This document shows positions 1 to 10,300 of a stretch of DNA of 64,000 nucleotides, piece by piece. The translations under genes were made by a program, and so were the position numbers. The stretch covers positions 496,001 through 560,000 of the forward strand of contig NZ_CP034179.1 of assembly GCF_003860345.1 (NCBI RefSeq), in the 5' to 3' direction. The first letter of the stretch is position 1. The number at the start of each line of letters is the position of its first letter. The DNA comes from Caenibius tardaugens NBRC 16725 (GTDB lineage Bacteria > Pseudomonadota > Alphaproteobacteria > Sphingomonadales > Sphingomonadaceae). The notes under the pieces were generated by a model, which was given only the letters and a program-made list of their open reading frames with translations, had not been told where the DNA came from and searched no databases.

Positions 1-1
1 C

Positions 2-586
2 AGCACGGCATCGTTCATCCAGCCTGCGGTTGCGTTCCGTGGCGCGGCGGGCATGGCTCCGCAGGTCCGCTCGCCGGACGACTATCTCGCCAGCAAGCGC
101 ATCGCCATTGGCCGGACGCATTTCGATGCCGACTGGTCGCGCGTGCTCTACCAATCGGTTTCAAGCGCGCAGGCCCGCAAGTTCGGCGCCGGGCACAATG
201 CCGACGGGCTGGCGTTGATCGCAGCGGTGAATCGCGCGGTCAATCACCAGATCCGCTATGTCGAAGACCGCCAGCTGTTCGGGCGGAACGATTACTGGGC
301 CGGGGCGCAGACAACCCTGCGCATGGGCAAGGGCGACTGTGAAGATATCGCATTGGCCAAGATGCAGGTGCTGGCCGCCGCCGGGGTGGCGCGCAAGGAC
401 ATGATCCTGACCATTGCCCGCGATCTCGCCCGCAACGCCGACCATGCCATCCTGATCGTGCGGCATCAGGGGCAATACCTCCTGCTGGACAACAGCACCG
501 ACAAGGTGCTCGACGCCAGCCAGAGCTACGATTACCGCCCGATCCTGAGTTTCAGCGAAGGGGCCACCTGGCTGCACGGGTACTGA
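2..586 (+). CDS. lapG: LapG-type periplasmic cysteine protease (BTLCP / peptidase C93), 5' end outside window
   Basis: Bacterial transglutaminase-like cysteine peptidase. In the Pseudomonas Lap system LapG cuts the N-terminal retention module of a giant surface adhesin and frees it from the cell. Counting from the ATG at 53, the triad reads as Cys96 (in GDCEDIA), His131 (in ADHAILIV) and Asp146 (in LLLDNSTD), spaced as in the family. The frame is already open at base 2, so the gene very probably starts upstream with a signal peptide that is not visible, and the ATG at 53 is unlikely to be the true start. It converges on the secretion operon for the LapA-like adhesin at 7313-20254, whose retention module carries a PAAG site, so the substrate is probably that adhesin. 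A LapD-type c-di-GMP receptor, the usual LapG inhibitor, is not in the window and may lie just upstream. Family assignment is firm; the substrate is inferred. Confidence 0.88.
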   Translation, partial: STASFIQPAVAFRGAAGMAPQVRSPDDYLASKRIAIGRTHFDADWSRVLYQSVSSAQARKFGAGHNADGLALIAAVNRAVNHQIRYVEDRQLFGRNDYWAGAQTTLRMGKGDCEDIALAKMQVLAAAGVARKDMILTIARDLARNADHAILIVRHQGQYLLLDNSTDKVLDASQSYDYRPILSFSEGATWLHGY

Positions 587-619
587 TCGGTATCGGCAGC
601 GCAGGCAATCCGGGCGCGT

Positions 620-1930
620 CTAACGTTCGGTCAGCGCCTGGCTCAGCCCCTTGGTCACCGGCTTGAACAGGTAGGACAGAATGCTCTTGCGGCCGGTAAT
701 GACCTCCACGTCGCATATCATGCCTGGCACGATCGGAAACTTCTGCCCGCCCTTGGCAATGAAGGCGCGATCGGTTTCCACCACCACAGTGTAATAGGTT
801 TCGCGCTGCACCTCGTCATAGATGCTGTCGGCAGAAACCTGCTGCACCTTGCCGGTCAGGCCGCCATATATCGAGAAATCATAGGCGGTAACCTTCACGT
901 TCGCCCGGTCGCCCACCTTGATAAAGGCGATATCGCGCGGGCTGACCCGCGCCTCGACCAGCAGCTTGTCGCCTACCGGAATGATCTGCATCAGCTTTTC
1001 ACCGGGACCGACAAAGCCGCCAACCGTGGAAATCTGCACATCGTTGACCACGCCATTGGCGGGCGCACGCAATTCGTTGCGCTGTTTGCGCGCGGCCGCG
1101 CCGCGAATGGTCTGCTGGTTCACCGCGATCTTGGTTTCGACCTCGCTGCGTTCGCTCAACGCCTGCTGCTGGAAGTCGAGCCGCGAACTGCTCAGTTCCG
1201 CTTCGGCTTCGCGTACGGCGGCCTGAGCACGGGCCACACCCTGCCGCGCGGCTGCAAGCCGGCCTTGCGTATCCACCAGTTCGCGCTGCGCGGTCAGCAG
1301 TTCGGTCTGCGGTACGATCCCTTTCGCTGCCAGCGGTTCCAGCATACGCACCTGATCGCCCGCCAGCCGTGCGGAATTGGCCAGCGCACCAGCGGTTGCT
1401 TCGCCTTCGCGCAGATCGCGGCGGCGTTGTTCCACGGCGGCGGCCAGCGCGCTTTCACGGCTGCGGGCCGTGGCCACGCGCACCTGCTGCAGGCGGCGTT
1501 CGTCGGCGCAAACCGTCCCTTCCTCGCAGCCAAGCTGCTGGCCGGACGCTTCGCTTTTCAGCCGTTCCGCCCGCACCGACAGGCGTTCGTTCTCGGTCTG
1601 CAACTGGCCCAGCGCGGATGAGGCTTCGGCATCGTCCAGCCGCACAAGCAATTGCCCGCGCTTTACCGACTGCCCGCCACGCACCAGAATTTCCTTCACC
1701 ACCGCAGCTTCCGATGGCTGGACAAGCTGGGCCTTGCTGGTGGGGATGACCTTGCCCGTGCCACGGGTGATTTCATCGACCGTGGCCAGGCTGGCCCACA
1801 CCGTCAGCACCAGCATGCCCCCCGCGCAGACCGCTATCAGCTTGCGGCTGGCGTCCCACTGGTCATACTGCTTGCGCATTGCCCGCAAACGGGCGCGGAA
1901 ACCACTTTGGCGTACGCCTTCTTCAGTCAC
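620..1930 (-). CDS. type I secretion periplasmic adaptor (HlyD/LapC family)
   Basis: Membrane fusion protein of a type I secretion system, linking the inner-membrane ABC transporter to the TolC-like outer-membrane channel. The 436 residues contain one N-terminal membrane segment (around KLIAVCAGGMLVLTVWASL), then a biotinyl-lipoyl half (GQSVKRGQLLVRLDDAEA), a long Gln/Ala/Arg-rich coiled-coil hairpin, and the returning barrel region (ELRAPANGVVNDVQISTVGG), ending in the usual HlyD C-terminal domain. I chose the GTG at 1930 because it overlaps the TGA of the upstream hydrolase gene in a GTGA arrangement, which implies coupled translation. The open frame continues upstream to 2056, but that part lies inside the hydrolase gene. 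Last gene of the adhesin secretion operon. Confidence 0.93.
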   Translation of the reverse strand: MTEEGVRQSGFRARLRAMRKQYDQWDASRKLIAVCAGGMLVLTVWASLATVDEITRGTGKVIPTSKAQLVQPSEAAVVKEILVRGGQSVKRGQLLVRLDDAEASSALGQLQTENERLSVRAERLKSEASGQQLGCEEGTVCADERRLQQVRVATARSRESALAAAVEQRRRDLREGEATAGALANSARLAGDQVRMLEPLAAKGIVPQTELLTAQRELVDTQGRLAAARQGVARAQAAVREAEAELSSSRLDFQQQALSERSEVETKIAVNQQTIRGAAARKQRNELRAPANGVVNDVQISTVGGFVGPGEKLMQIIPVGDKLLVEARVSPRDIAFIKVGDRANVKVTAYDFSIYGGLTGKVQQVSADSIYDEVQRETYYTVVVETDRAFIAKGGQKFPIVPGMICDVEVITGRKSILSYLFKPVTKGLSQALTER

Positions 1931-2988
1931 GGCTGCACAGTCTCCGCGGCAACAGGGGCGGAGGCAGGCGCAGGCGCCTGAGCAGCACCTTGCCCTGCCA
2001 TCGTCGTACGATAGCCCTGGCTGACATGGGTCGGATCGGGGATCGTCAGGCGCCATTGCTTGGTCGTATCGATCCGTCCGCCAACATCGTTCGAGGCGTG
2101 GCGATCGCTGATATGCGCTTCGACGGTCAGGCCCGGAACAAAGGCCACACTGCTTCCATCATCCATCCGGTGATCGAGGGCATTCTGCAGGCGGGCATAA
2201 TCGAGCTGCGGGATATGCTCCGAACCGGTCCAGCGATCGGTGAATGCGGAAGACCGCCCCCACCCGCCGGGGAAACGATAGAAGATGTGCGCGCCGATCT
2301 TTTCGATCTTGGCCAAGGTGAAGGCCCAACGCGGCAAGACGTAATCCGCGTGATAGTGCGTGGCGGTGCCGACGCGCGGCTCCGTCTGCCCGGCCAGAGC
2401 GGCTTCGGCAACCTGCCGCGATTCCGCCCAGCGCGGCCCGCCAGGTGCGCGCAACAGCGAACCATCGCAAGTGAAGCTGAACTGGCACACCGGCCTGTTG
2501 CTGCCTTCGTAGACCACGCCGCAGACCGAATTGGGATAAGCGGGATGCTTCAGCCGGTTGAGCACGACCTGCGCCACGGCCCGCTTGCCGGTAATCGGCT
2601 CGTTCGCGGCTTCGTAGTAAATCGCCTGCGACAGGCACCGCAGCGCCGTTTCGTAAGCAGGCGTGCCTGATGGAATGGTGAACAGGGCGCCCGGCCGTTC
2701 TACCGGCAGGCTGGACACGGGTATGAGGGCATTGCGTTCCCGCGCCGTGTCGCCTTTGCTGACGACACGCCCCTGTTCACCATTCGTCATCGCAGCAAGC
2801 ATTTTGGCCTGCTGCGGAAGAATACCGACCGCTGCCTGCGCTTCGCTGTGCGTCAGGCGGGTGGACCCGGCCAGCGCCAGCGCGCAACCGAACGTCAGCA
2901 CATAACCGGCGTGCCAGAACATGCGCCGCGACCCGAACCCGGCAAAAGACAGCGGGCGCGGATGATTGGATATGACAGTGGCGTTCAT
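1927..2988 (-). CDS. SleB-like cell-wall hydrolase
   Basis: Cell-wall hydrolase of the SleB/Hydrolase_2 family (PF07486), expected to cleave peptidoglycan. The N-terminus is followed by one hydrophobic segment (MFWHAGYVLTFGCALALAG), so the enzyme is probably anchored or exported to the periplasm. The catalytic core begins around residue 135 with ALRCLSQAIYYEAANEP, carrying the family's YEA motif, then GKRAVAQVVLNRLKHP and the cysteines of VCGVVYEG and FTCDG. The C-terminal ~90 residues are low-complexity and Ala/Pro-rich. It sits between the transporter ATPase and the HlyD adaptor, with 4-bp stop/start overlaps on both sides (ATGA at 2985-2988, GTGA at 1927-1930). It is therefore translated as part of the secretion operon. 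A role in opening peptidoglycan for the trans-envelope channel is an inference. Confidence 0.88.
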   Translation of the reverse strand: MNATVISNHPRPLSFAGFGSRRMFWHAGYVLTFGCALALAGSTRLTHSEAQAAVGILPQQAKMLAAMTNGEQGRVVSKGDTARERNALIPVSSLPVERPGALFTIPSGTPAYETALRCLSQAIYYEAANEPITGKRAVAQVVLNRLKHPAYPNSVCGVVYEGSNRPVCQFSFTCDGSLLRAPGGPRWAESRQVAEAALAGQTEPRVGTATHYHADYVLPRWAFTLAKIEKIGAHIFYRFPGGWGRSSAFTDRWTGSEHIPQLDYARLQNALDHRMDDGSSVAFVPGLTVEAHISDRHASNDVGGRIDTTKQWRLTIPDPTHVSQGYRTTMAGQGAAQAPAPASAPVAAETVQP

Positions 2989-5126
2989 GGCATCAGCCTT
3001 TCAGCATTGCCTGTTGCAGCGATGATCTCATTCTTCGGACCGTCAGCGACAACACGGCCCTTGTCCAGTACGATCAGGCGATCGCACAGGCTGAAAAGTG
3101 CTGGTCTATGGGTGGAAATAACCAATGTCTGACCAGGTGTCAGAGATTGGGACAACCGTTCGACAAAGAGTTTCTCGGTCTGGCTGTCCATCGCCCCGGT
3201 CGGCTCGTCGAGGAAGAGCAGTTTGGACGGAGAAACGAATGCCCGGGCCAGCGCGAGGAAGGACCGTTGCCCCCCCGAAAGGCGCCTGCCATGTTCGCCG
3301 ACAAGGCGGTCGAAACCACCCGCATCGCGCGACAGGAACTGTTCCGCGCCCGTGGTGCGCAGGGCATCAATCAGCGCCTCGTCTCCCAGATCATGGCGAC
3401 CAAGCGTGAGATTGTCTTTCACCGTGCCGGTGAAGAGATTGGCATCCTGCCCGACAAACCGGAATTCCGAACGGATATCGTGCGGACGGTACTGGCGGCT
3501 GTCGATCCCGTCGACCAGCATGGTGCCATCGGTCGGCTGATACAGGCCGCACAGCAGGCGCCCCAGCGTGGACTTGCCCGACGCGACCCGACCGATCACG
3601 GCAATCCTTTCGCCCGGCGTAATCGTCAGGTTCAGGCCATCCAGCGCCGCGACCGGCGCATCGGGATAACCGAATTCCAGATTTTCCAGACGGATCGAGG
3701 CGGAACGCACGGTCGGTGGCACGGTCTGGCTACCCTGACGGCGTTCGTCCTCCGCATCGAACAGCCGTTCGATGCTTTCCAGCGTTTCATTCGCCTGACG
3801 CCCCCGGGTCAGCAGGAAGGCCAGTTGCCCCGCCGGCCCCAGCGAACGCGAGGACAGCATGACAATGGCAATGATCGCACCCATAGTGATCTCGCCTGCG
3901 TCGAACAGGTAATACCCGCCGACAACCAGTGCGATGTTGGAAACCTGCTGGCAGGTGGATGCAAGGCTGACCGCCGTGGCATTAATCTTGCGCAGCCGTT
4001 GCTGGGAATACGTGCCGATTTCCGCCAGACGGTACCAGCGGCCGGTCATCCCGCCTTCGCCCGCCATGCTTTTCAGCGTTTCCATCCCGGCGATGGATTC
4101 CACCAGCAGCGTCTGTTGCAGGCCGTGATCAGCCTGCGCGTCCTGCGCCGCTTCCACGACTCTGGCCTGCAGCCGATATCCGATCAACCCCATCACCAGA
4201 ATGGCGGTCAGCGGCACGATGGCCAGCCAGCCCGCGATAAAGGCAATCACGGCCACGAACAGCACGAGGAAAACCGCGTCGACAATCAGCACGATGGTGG
4301 TCGAACCGAAGAAATCGCGCACGGTGGCATATTCGGAAACCCGTGCGGCCAGTGCCCCGGTATTGCCCTGCCGCGCCGAAAGCGGCGTCGCCAGCACACG
4401 GCCGAAGATCTTCTGCGAAAGCTTGAGATCGAGCCGCCGCCCGATCTGATCGATCACGTTGGTGCGCGCCTGCCGCAAGGCATATTCCATGGCGAACGCC
4501 AGCAGCACCCCGACACCCAGCACCCACAGCGTGGACGAAGCCCGGTTGGGAAACACCCGGTCATAGACGTTCATGGTGAACAACGGCATCGCCAGCGCCA
4601 GCAGGTTGATCAGCAGCGATGCCAGAAGCACTGGGCGAAACGCCCCGCGTTCCTTGCGCAGTTCGCTCCAGAACCAGTGGTGGCGCCCTTTCGAATGCCA
4701 CGGCACCTCGCGTTCACGCAGGCTGCTCGGATCGCCGTAAACCGAAAGGAACCCGCCCGCGAACTCTTCCGCCACCGCCGCATGCGGCAGCCACACCCGT
4801 TCGCGAGCGCCCGGACGCCAGATCAGCACATCGGTCGCATTCATGTCATAGGCAATGGCAACCTGCCCGCCCTGCAATGCGATCAACGCCGGGCAATTAT
4901 CCGGCTGATGCGTGAGCTTACGGCCTTCGACGGCTTCGAAATTCAGCCCGATCAGTTCCAGCGCCGGCCCTGCCTGATGAAACGGCAACCGCCCGGCATC
5001 ATCGCGGGCCAGCGTCAGCAAAAGCGTCGGCGAGAATGCCAGACCGAAATGATCGGCCAGTTCGGCAATACAAGCCAACAGGGGATCGGACGGCGTCGTG
5101 CCGTCGCGCAAGCCTTCGTCGTGCAC
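2985..5126 (-). CDS. type I secretion ABC permease/ATPase with C39-like domain (LapB family)
   Basis: Inner-membrane exporter for an RTX-type substrate. Residues 1-130 form a C39-like domain that lacks a recognisable peptidase active site, as in LapB/HlyB-type transporters, where this domain binds substrate rather than cutting it. Residues ~160-450 form the six-helix membrane domain. The nucleotide-binding domain has Walker A GRVASGKST at 512-520, signature LSGGQ at 616-620 and Walker B LLFLDEP at 636-642. At 713 residues the length is normal. The ATG at 5126 lies 29 bp after the TolC stop, and the TGA overlaps the ATG of the cell-wall hydrolase. Genomic position makes the giant adhesin at 7313-20254 the likely cargo. 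Confidence 0.95.
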   Translation of the reverse strand: MHDEGLRDGTTPSDPLLACIAELADHFGLAFSPTLLLTLARDDAGRLPFHQAGPALELIGLNFEAVEGRKLTHQPDNCPALIALQGGQVAIAYDMNATDVLIWRPGARERVWLPHAAVAEEFAGGFLSVYGDPSSLREREVPWHSKGRHHWFWSELRKERGAFRPVLLASLLINLLALAMPLFTMNVYDRVFPNRASSTLWVLGVGVLLAFAMEYALRQARTNVIDQIGRRLDLKLSQKIFGRVLATPLSARQGNTGALAARVSEYATVRDFFGSTTIVLIVDAVFLVLFVAVIAFIAGWLAIVPLTAILVMGLIGYRLQARVVEAAQDAQADHGLQQTLLVESIAGMETLKSMAGEGGMTGRWYRLAEIGTYSQQRLRKINATAVSLASTCQQVSNIALVVGGYYLFDAGEITMGAIIAIVMLSSRSLGPAGQLAFLLTRGRQANETLESIERLFDAEDERRQGSQTVPPTVRSASIRLENLEFGYPDAPVAALDGLNLTITPGERIAVIGRVASGKSTLGRLLCGLYQPTDGTMLVDGIDSRQYRPHDIRSEFRFVGQDANLFTGTVKDNLTLGRHDLGDEALIDALRTTGAEQFLSRDAGGFDRLVGEHGRRLSGGQRSFLALARAFVSPSKLLFLDEPTGAMDSQTEKLFVERLSQSLTPGQTLVISTHRPALFSLCDRLIVLDKGRVVADGPKNEIIAATGNAERLMP

Positions 5127-5155
5127 GCGTTTTCGCTTTCTTCAGTTCGCCGGGG

Positions 5156-6559
5156 TTACTTGGGATAAACCCGGCGCTGCAATTCAGCAGGAACCGGCGG
5201 ACCGTAGTTGAACCGTTCCCGTTCGTTCATGCCCGCGCCCGTACCCGGAGACACATTGAGCGCACCAATGAACTGATTGGTGGAAGCCAGCGTCTGATAC
5301 TGAGCGAAGAGTTGCGAAAACTTGGCCGTTTCCAGCCGCACCTGCACATTGTAGCGGGTGTTCTGCGCATCCAGCACGTCCAGCAGCGAACGCCGTCCGA
5401 CATTGAACTGACTGCGATAGGACAACAGCAGATCATCGGTCACGCGGCTTTGCGATTCCAGCGCGCGCACGATGTTGGCGCGGCTTTCCATGGCCGTCCA
5501 GGCAATGCGCACGTCTTCCTCGGCTTGACGCTGAACCTGATGCAACCGGAACCGTGCTTCGCTGGCGCGGCGCACCATTTCCTGCAGCTTGGCCCGGTTG
5601 ATCCCGCCGTCGAAAATATCCCAACGGAGGAACACGCGGCCCTGCACATCGTTGGCATTGCCTTTGAAGCCGTCGATATCCTGACCGACACGGCCGCGCA
5701 GATCGAGCCCGATTTCGGGATAGAGATCGCCCTTGGCCGATTTCGCCAGTGCATTGGCGGCATCGACATCGGCCGTTGCTTCCAACACTTTCGGGTTCTG
5801 CGTACGCACCAGATTGATGGCCTGCGCCTCACTCGGCGGGAGCGATGCAGCGAGCTGCGGCGGCAGGACGACCTGATCGATATCCAGACCCGTCAGGGTG
5901 CGCAGCGAAATCCTGGCGTCCTTCAGCGTTTCGGCAGCTTCTTCCTCGCGGACGATGGCCGCCTGAAGGCGTTCTTCCGCCTGCTGCTGATCCGCGATGC
6001 TGATCGAGCCCTGACGGACCCCTTCAGCCAGATCGTTCACCAGCGAACGGTGGAACGCGCTGTTATCCTGCGATGCCGCCAGAACACGTTCCTGCAACAG
6101 GATATCGAGGTACTGGCGGGCGATCTGGAGCGCCACATATTGCGACCGTTCCAGCACCCGCAGCGATGCGCCGTCTACCCGGGACGCCTGCCGCAGCAGT
6201 TCCCCGCGACGGCGGCCGAAATCGATGGCCACCCATTCCGCGTTGAGCCCCGCTTCAAGCGGATAGAGCCAGTCATCCGAAATGCCCAGATTGCGCCGGG
6301 TGGCGTTTTCCAGACGGCGCGCGCCCGCCGACGCATCCAGCGTAACGCGCGGCGCGAACAGGCCTTGGGCCTGTTTGCGCTCGGCCTGGATTGCCTCGGT
6401 ATTCATCTGCGCCTGCAGGATTTCCGGGTTGGATTCCATCGCCACGGCGATCGCATCGCGCATGGAAACCGCCTGCCCCTGAGCCTGTGCCAGTACCGGC
6501 GTCGATGCGCCGCACAGCAGTGCTACTGCGGCCAGGCTAGCGAGTTTGCTCTTGACCAT
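5156..6559 (-). CDS. TolC-family outer-membrane channel for type I secretion (LapE-like)
   Basis: Outer-membrane efflux protein of 467 residues that would form the trimeric exit duct of the secretion system. A signal peptide is visible (MVKSKLASLAAVALLCG, ending at about VLAQAQ). After it come two TolC repeats rich in heptad-like Ala/Gln/Arg helices, including NPEILQAQ and the late segment GRRSLLDVLDAQNTRYN, which is typical of TolC. An upstream TTG at 6580 overlaps the OmpA stop, but I prefer the ATG at 6559: it has a GGGGG tract 6-7 nt upstream and begins directly with the signal peptide. Same strand and spacing as the rest of the adhesin operon. Confidence 0.93.
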   Translation of the reverse strand: MVKSKLASLAAVALLCGASTPVLAQAQGQAVSMRDAIAVAMESNPEILQAQMNTEAIQAERKQAQGLFAPRVTLDASAGARRLENATRRNLGISDDWLYPLEAGLNAEWVAIDFGRRRGELLRQASRVDGASLRVLERSQYVALQIARQYLDILLQERVLAASQDNSAFHRSLVNDLAEGVRQGSISIADQQQAEERLQAAIVREEEAAETLKDARISLRTLTGLDIDQVVLPPQLAASLPPSEAQAINLVRTQNPKVLEATADVDAANALAKSAKGDLYPEIGLDLRGRVGQDIDGFKGNANDVQGRVFLRWDIFDGGINRAKLQEMVRRASEARFRLHQVQRQAEEDVRIAWTAMESRANIVRALESQSRVTDDLLLSYRSQFNVGRRSLLDVLDAQNTRYNVQVRLETAKFSQLFAQYQTLASTNQFIGALNVSPGTGAGMNERERFNYGPPVPAELQRRVYPK

Positions 6560-6576
6560 AAATGCCCCCATTCCTC

Positions 6577-7290
6577 TCAATTAGCCGTAATTTCGACACG
6601 ACGGTTTTGCGGGTTCCGCTCTCCGTCAGGTGTCGGTACGCGCGGTTCGCTTTCGCCATGGGCCGTTACGGCAAGTGCGTTCGGATTGATACCGCGGGCC
6701 TGCAACAGCGTGGCAACGGCCTGTGCGCGGCGCATGGACAGCGCGTTGTTGTAGGCGTCGCTGCCCGAGCGATCGGTATGCCCGGCAACCGCCAGCCCAC
6801 GCCAGCCACAATTGGCAAACGAACTGGCAACCGCATCAACGGTCTGCCCGGCTTCAATCGGCGCCACATCGGCGTTGAAATCGAAGAACACGGTTCCGGC
6901 GATCGGATTGGCACAGGCCGCATTGGGTACGTTTGCGACGACTTCGGGTGCCGGTGGCAGAAGCGTCTGGTTATACCGCGCATAGGCATCACCGCACTTG
7001 CGCACGCTCGGCTCATCCTTGGTCGACGATTTCATGTAACCGATGGCAATGCCGCACTGGACCTTGGCTTCCGATGCCCAGAGATACCGGGTATCATTGG
7101 CGCCAACGACCGCAGGGTCACGCGTGGCCGCCAGCGCACCGTCGTATCGGCTCTGCAATTCGCTTCGCAACTGGCTTCCGTTCAGCGCCAGCAGGTCTGC
7201 CCCTGCCGATTGCGCCATGGCGATTGTCGGAACGGACGCGATGGCAATCGCCACCGCACCCAACACACCGTTGATCTTCCTGCGTTTCAT
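6577..7290 (-). CDS. OmpA-family peptidoglycan-binding protein
   Basis: Periplasmic or outer-membrane-associated protein of 237 residues. It begins with a signal peptide (MKRRKINGVLGAVAIAIAS, cleaved near AMAQS), followed by a ~100-residue family-specific region, then an OmpA/MotB C-terminal domain from about FFDFNADVAP. The domain has the peptidoglycan-binding landmarks AGHTDRSG, NNALSMRRAQAV and the terminal NRRVEI. The second in-frame ATG (7290) is preferred because AGGGG lies 7 nt upstream; the ATG two codons earlier is almost on top of that ribosome site. It sits between the adhesin and TolC genes and may anchor the secretion machine or adhesin to the wall; that role is inferred from context. 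Confidence 0.9.
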   Translation of the reverse strand: MKRRKINGVLGAVAIAIASVPTIAMAQSAGADLLALNGSQLRSELQSRYDGALAATRDPAVVGANDTRYLWASEAKVQCGIAIGYMKSSTKDEPSVRKCGDAYARYNQTLLPPAPEVVANVPNAACANPIAGTVFFDFNADVAPIEAGQTVDAVASSFANCGWRGLAVAGHTDRSGSDAYNNALSMRRAQAVATLLQARGINPNALAVTAHGESEPRVPTPDGERNPQNRRVEITAN

Positions 7291-7312
7291 AAGCATGCCC
7301 CTATTATTCGCT

Positions 7313-10300
7313 TCAAGCCTGAGCTGCCGCCAAGGCGTGCAGATCATCGTCATTCGTTGCTGTGTTCATGCCGGCGAAGACAAACGCGCTGTCACCGGTC
7401 CCCTGATCGAGCAAGGCGGCAAGCTGGGTTTCCCCACCATTATGCCCCGCGCTGTCCGCAGCCGCCGGATGCGGCCCGGCATCGCCCAGCATGGTATCCA
7501 GCAGGTGATCGATGCTCGCTTGCTGCACCACTTCGCCAACCGCTTCCTTGACGGCATCCGCCGCGCCTTCAGGTGGCGCATCTTTCGGTGCCGCATCGTT
7601 GGCAGCCAGCATCAGCAGGCCATCCATCACAGCCATGTCATCGGCAGGCGGGTTACCGGGCTGGCCGGCATCGGCGAAGACGGCGTTGTCGGCATCGGCC
7701 GCATTGCCACCCACATCCGTGCTGCTGGCATCGTCGCTGCTGTCCGCTGCGGCAAACTGCACCGGCGCATCGTCTTCCACAGTGTCGAGGCCGGATTCCG
7801 GCGTATCGAGCGCCGCATCGCTCAGATCGTCAGTCAGCAGGGTATCGGCCGGGCCGTTGTCCTGCGAACTGTCATCCGCCACCGCCAGACTTTGCACAGT
7901 GCTATCCGGCTCTGCCACGCCAGCCTGCTGTTCCGGTTCCGGTGTGCCCGGGACCAACGGGATGTCTTGTGCCGCATCGACCAGCACAGCCCCGGCCGCC
8001 GCGGCAACCACGGCGAGTTCGGTCTGGCGCGTTGCGAATGCCGCATCGGCCAGCGCCGCTTCGGACCCGTCAGCCGTGGTATAGGAACCCGTGCCCGCCA
8101 CCCGCACATCGCCATCGGCGGTTTCGTATGCCTGCCCATCGGATGTCAGGCCGATCCGGGTGATCCCGAGATCGGAAAGAAGCCGGAATTCACCATCATC
8201 GGCGACACCGTTCTGGTTGGCATCCTGCCACACCCCGAACTTCGCCCAGCCATCATCCTGTGCATCCAGCACACCATCATGGTTGGTGTCGAATGTCGCG
8301 GCCAGCGCTTCCAGATCGGTCTGCCCATTGCCGCCGAAGACGAACTCGCTCGTTCCGCTGACCCGGCCATCGCCGTTGGCGTCGAAGGCAAGGATACCGT
8401 CATCCGCACCGGCCCAGGCTGTCGCCTCAAGCAGGCCATCGCTATCGTAGTCATAGAGCACGCCCGCATCAAGCGACACGAACTCCACGCCATTGCCATT
8501 GAGATCGAGCACAATGGGAACAGCCGCCGTGCTGTAGACCACAATATCGGCGTTTGTAATCGCCGTGACACCGCCCACCGTCGTGACATTGTCCAGCGTG
8601 GCGACTTTCACACGATCGGCGGTGGTGCCCCAGTCCGCATCGAACCAGATTTCACCGCGACCGCTGGTCGAGTTGTACACGATCACATAATTGTTGTTCG
8701 CACCCGAAATCGAAGCACTGGTGATCTGCGTTTCGGTTTGAGCCGATTGCACGACAAGCACGCGCTGATCGTGCGAACCGGTCATGTTCGAGACATTGGT
8801 GATCGTCGCCAGATCCGCAGCGTTCAGCGTCGTTCCCGCCGCAGAGCCTGTGGTGTTGGCGAAATTCACACTGCCTGCGGTGTTGCCCCCGTTGTCGAAG
8901 AAACCGATCTTGTCTGTGCCATCGACATAATCCTTGATGATGTCGGTGCCACCATTGCTCTGCAGCCGGAACTGATCAGCGCCTGCGCCGCCGGTCAGGG
9001 TGTCATTCCCCATACCGCCGACCAGGATATCGTTACCCGAACCCCCATTCAGCAGGTCATCGCCGTCACCACCGTTGATGGTGTCGTTGCCTTCCTGACC
9101 GTAGATGGTGTCGTTTCCGGCACCACCATTGATCGTGTCGTTACCGCCGGTACGGCCGCTTTCCTGCGCCAGAGCATTGGCATTGGCCTGGATGTAGGCA
9201 ATCGTATCGGCACGGGTCCAGTCACCGCCGTTACCGGCCGGGTCCTGGGATTCGCTGTTCGACCGCCCTTCCAGCGCCTGGAACACGGCCCAACCCGATC
9301 CGGCGGGCAGATTGACACCCAACTGCGTGGCAAGGGTATCGGTAAACAGGACATCCCCGAAGATCAGGTCGTTCCCGTCACCACCATTGATTGTGTCATT
9401 GCCCGCGGCGGACAGTTCGCTGGAACCGCCAAGCAAGGCCAAGGCCGCAGCAAGCTGTTCAGCCGTCGTCACATTGAGCGCCGCGCCCGTTCCGCCCGAA
9501 GCATTGCCGTCCTCGACATTGCCAAGATATGTCAGGGCCTGGGAACCCACGTTGATGCCAATCGCATCAATGGTGTAACCTGTGCCCAGCACATTGTTGA
9601 CGTCGTTGGTGCTGTCTGCTGCGTTGCCCGAGCCCGAGCCTCCGCCCCACGTTCCCAGCAATTCGGCCATGGCGCGCGTCGCACCATTAATATCCGTGCT
9701 GTTACCGTTGTTACTGTTGACCCAGGCGGTCGGCTCGCCATCGGATACAAACACGACCTTGTTCACATTCGCATTCGGCAGATCGTTGTTGCCGCTATTG
9801 CCGGTGATCCAGTTATAGGCCGCCTGAATTGCAGCCTCGTAATTGGTGTAATCGTCCGCCACAATGCTGTTCACCGCTGCCTTGGCCGCAGTGATATTGG
9901 CGGTCTGCACCACCCCGTTCACAATCAGGTCGAAAGTGCCGAGATTGTTGGCATTGGTATCGAACTCGATAACCGTGATGCGAACATTCTGCGCACCCGA
10001 CTGCGACAGGCTATCGATCAGCGCATTGGTGCCGTTCTTCATCGCCTGCAAACGCGAAATCGTAGTGTTGTTGAAGGAAATGTTCTCGGTCATGCTCTGC
10101 GAGCTGTCGAGCACCAGAACGATATTGCCCGACTGGCCCTGGGAAACGGTAACCGCACCCGGATCGCCCACCAGCTTGTCATCGAACGCCGTGCCTTGAA
10201 TGGCGCCGTCGACCGCACCCTGCGGGTTGGGCACCACGTGATCGGCGGCCTGCCCGGTAACATCGCCTTCCGCGGAACCGACGACCAGCGCCGGCGATGC

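Noticed and set aside
3108-5168. 686-codon plus-strand frame opposite the secretion ABC gene
   Set aside because: It is antisense to a clear ABC transporter with all motifs. The product is a basic Gln/Arg/His-rich shadow sequence.
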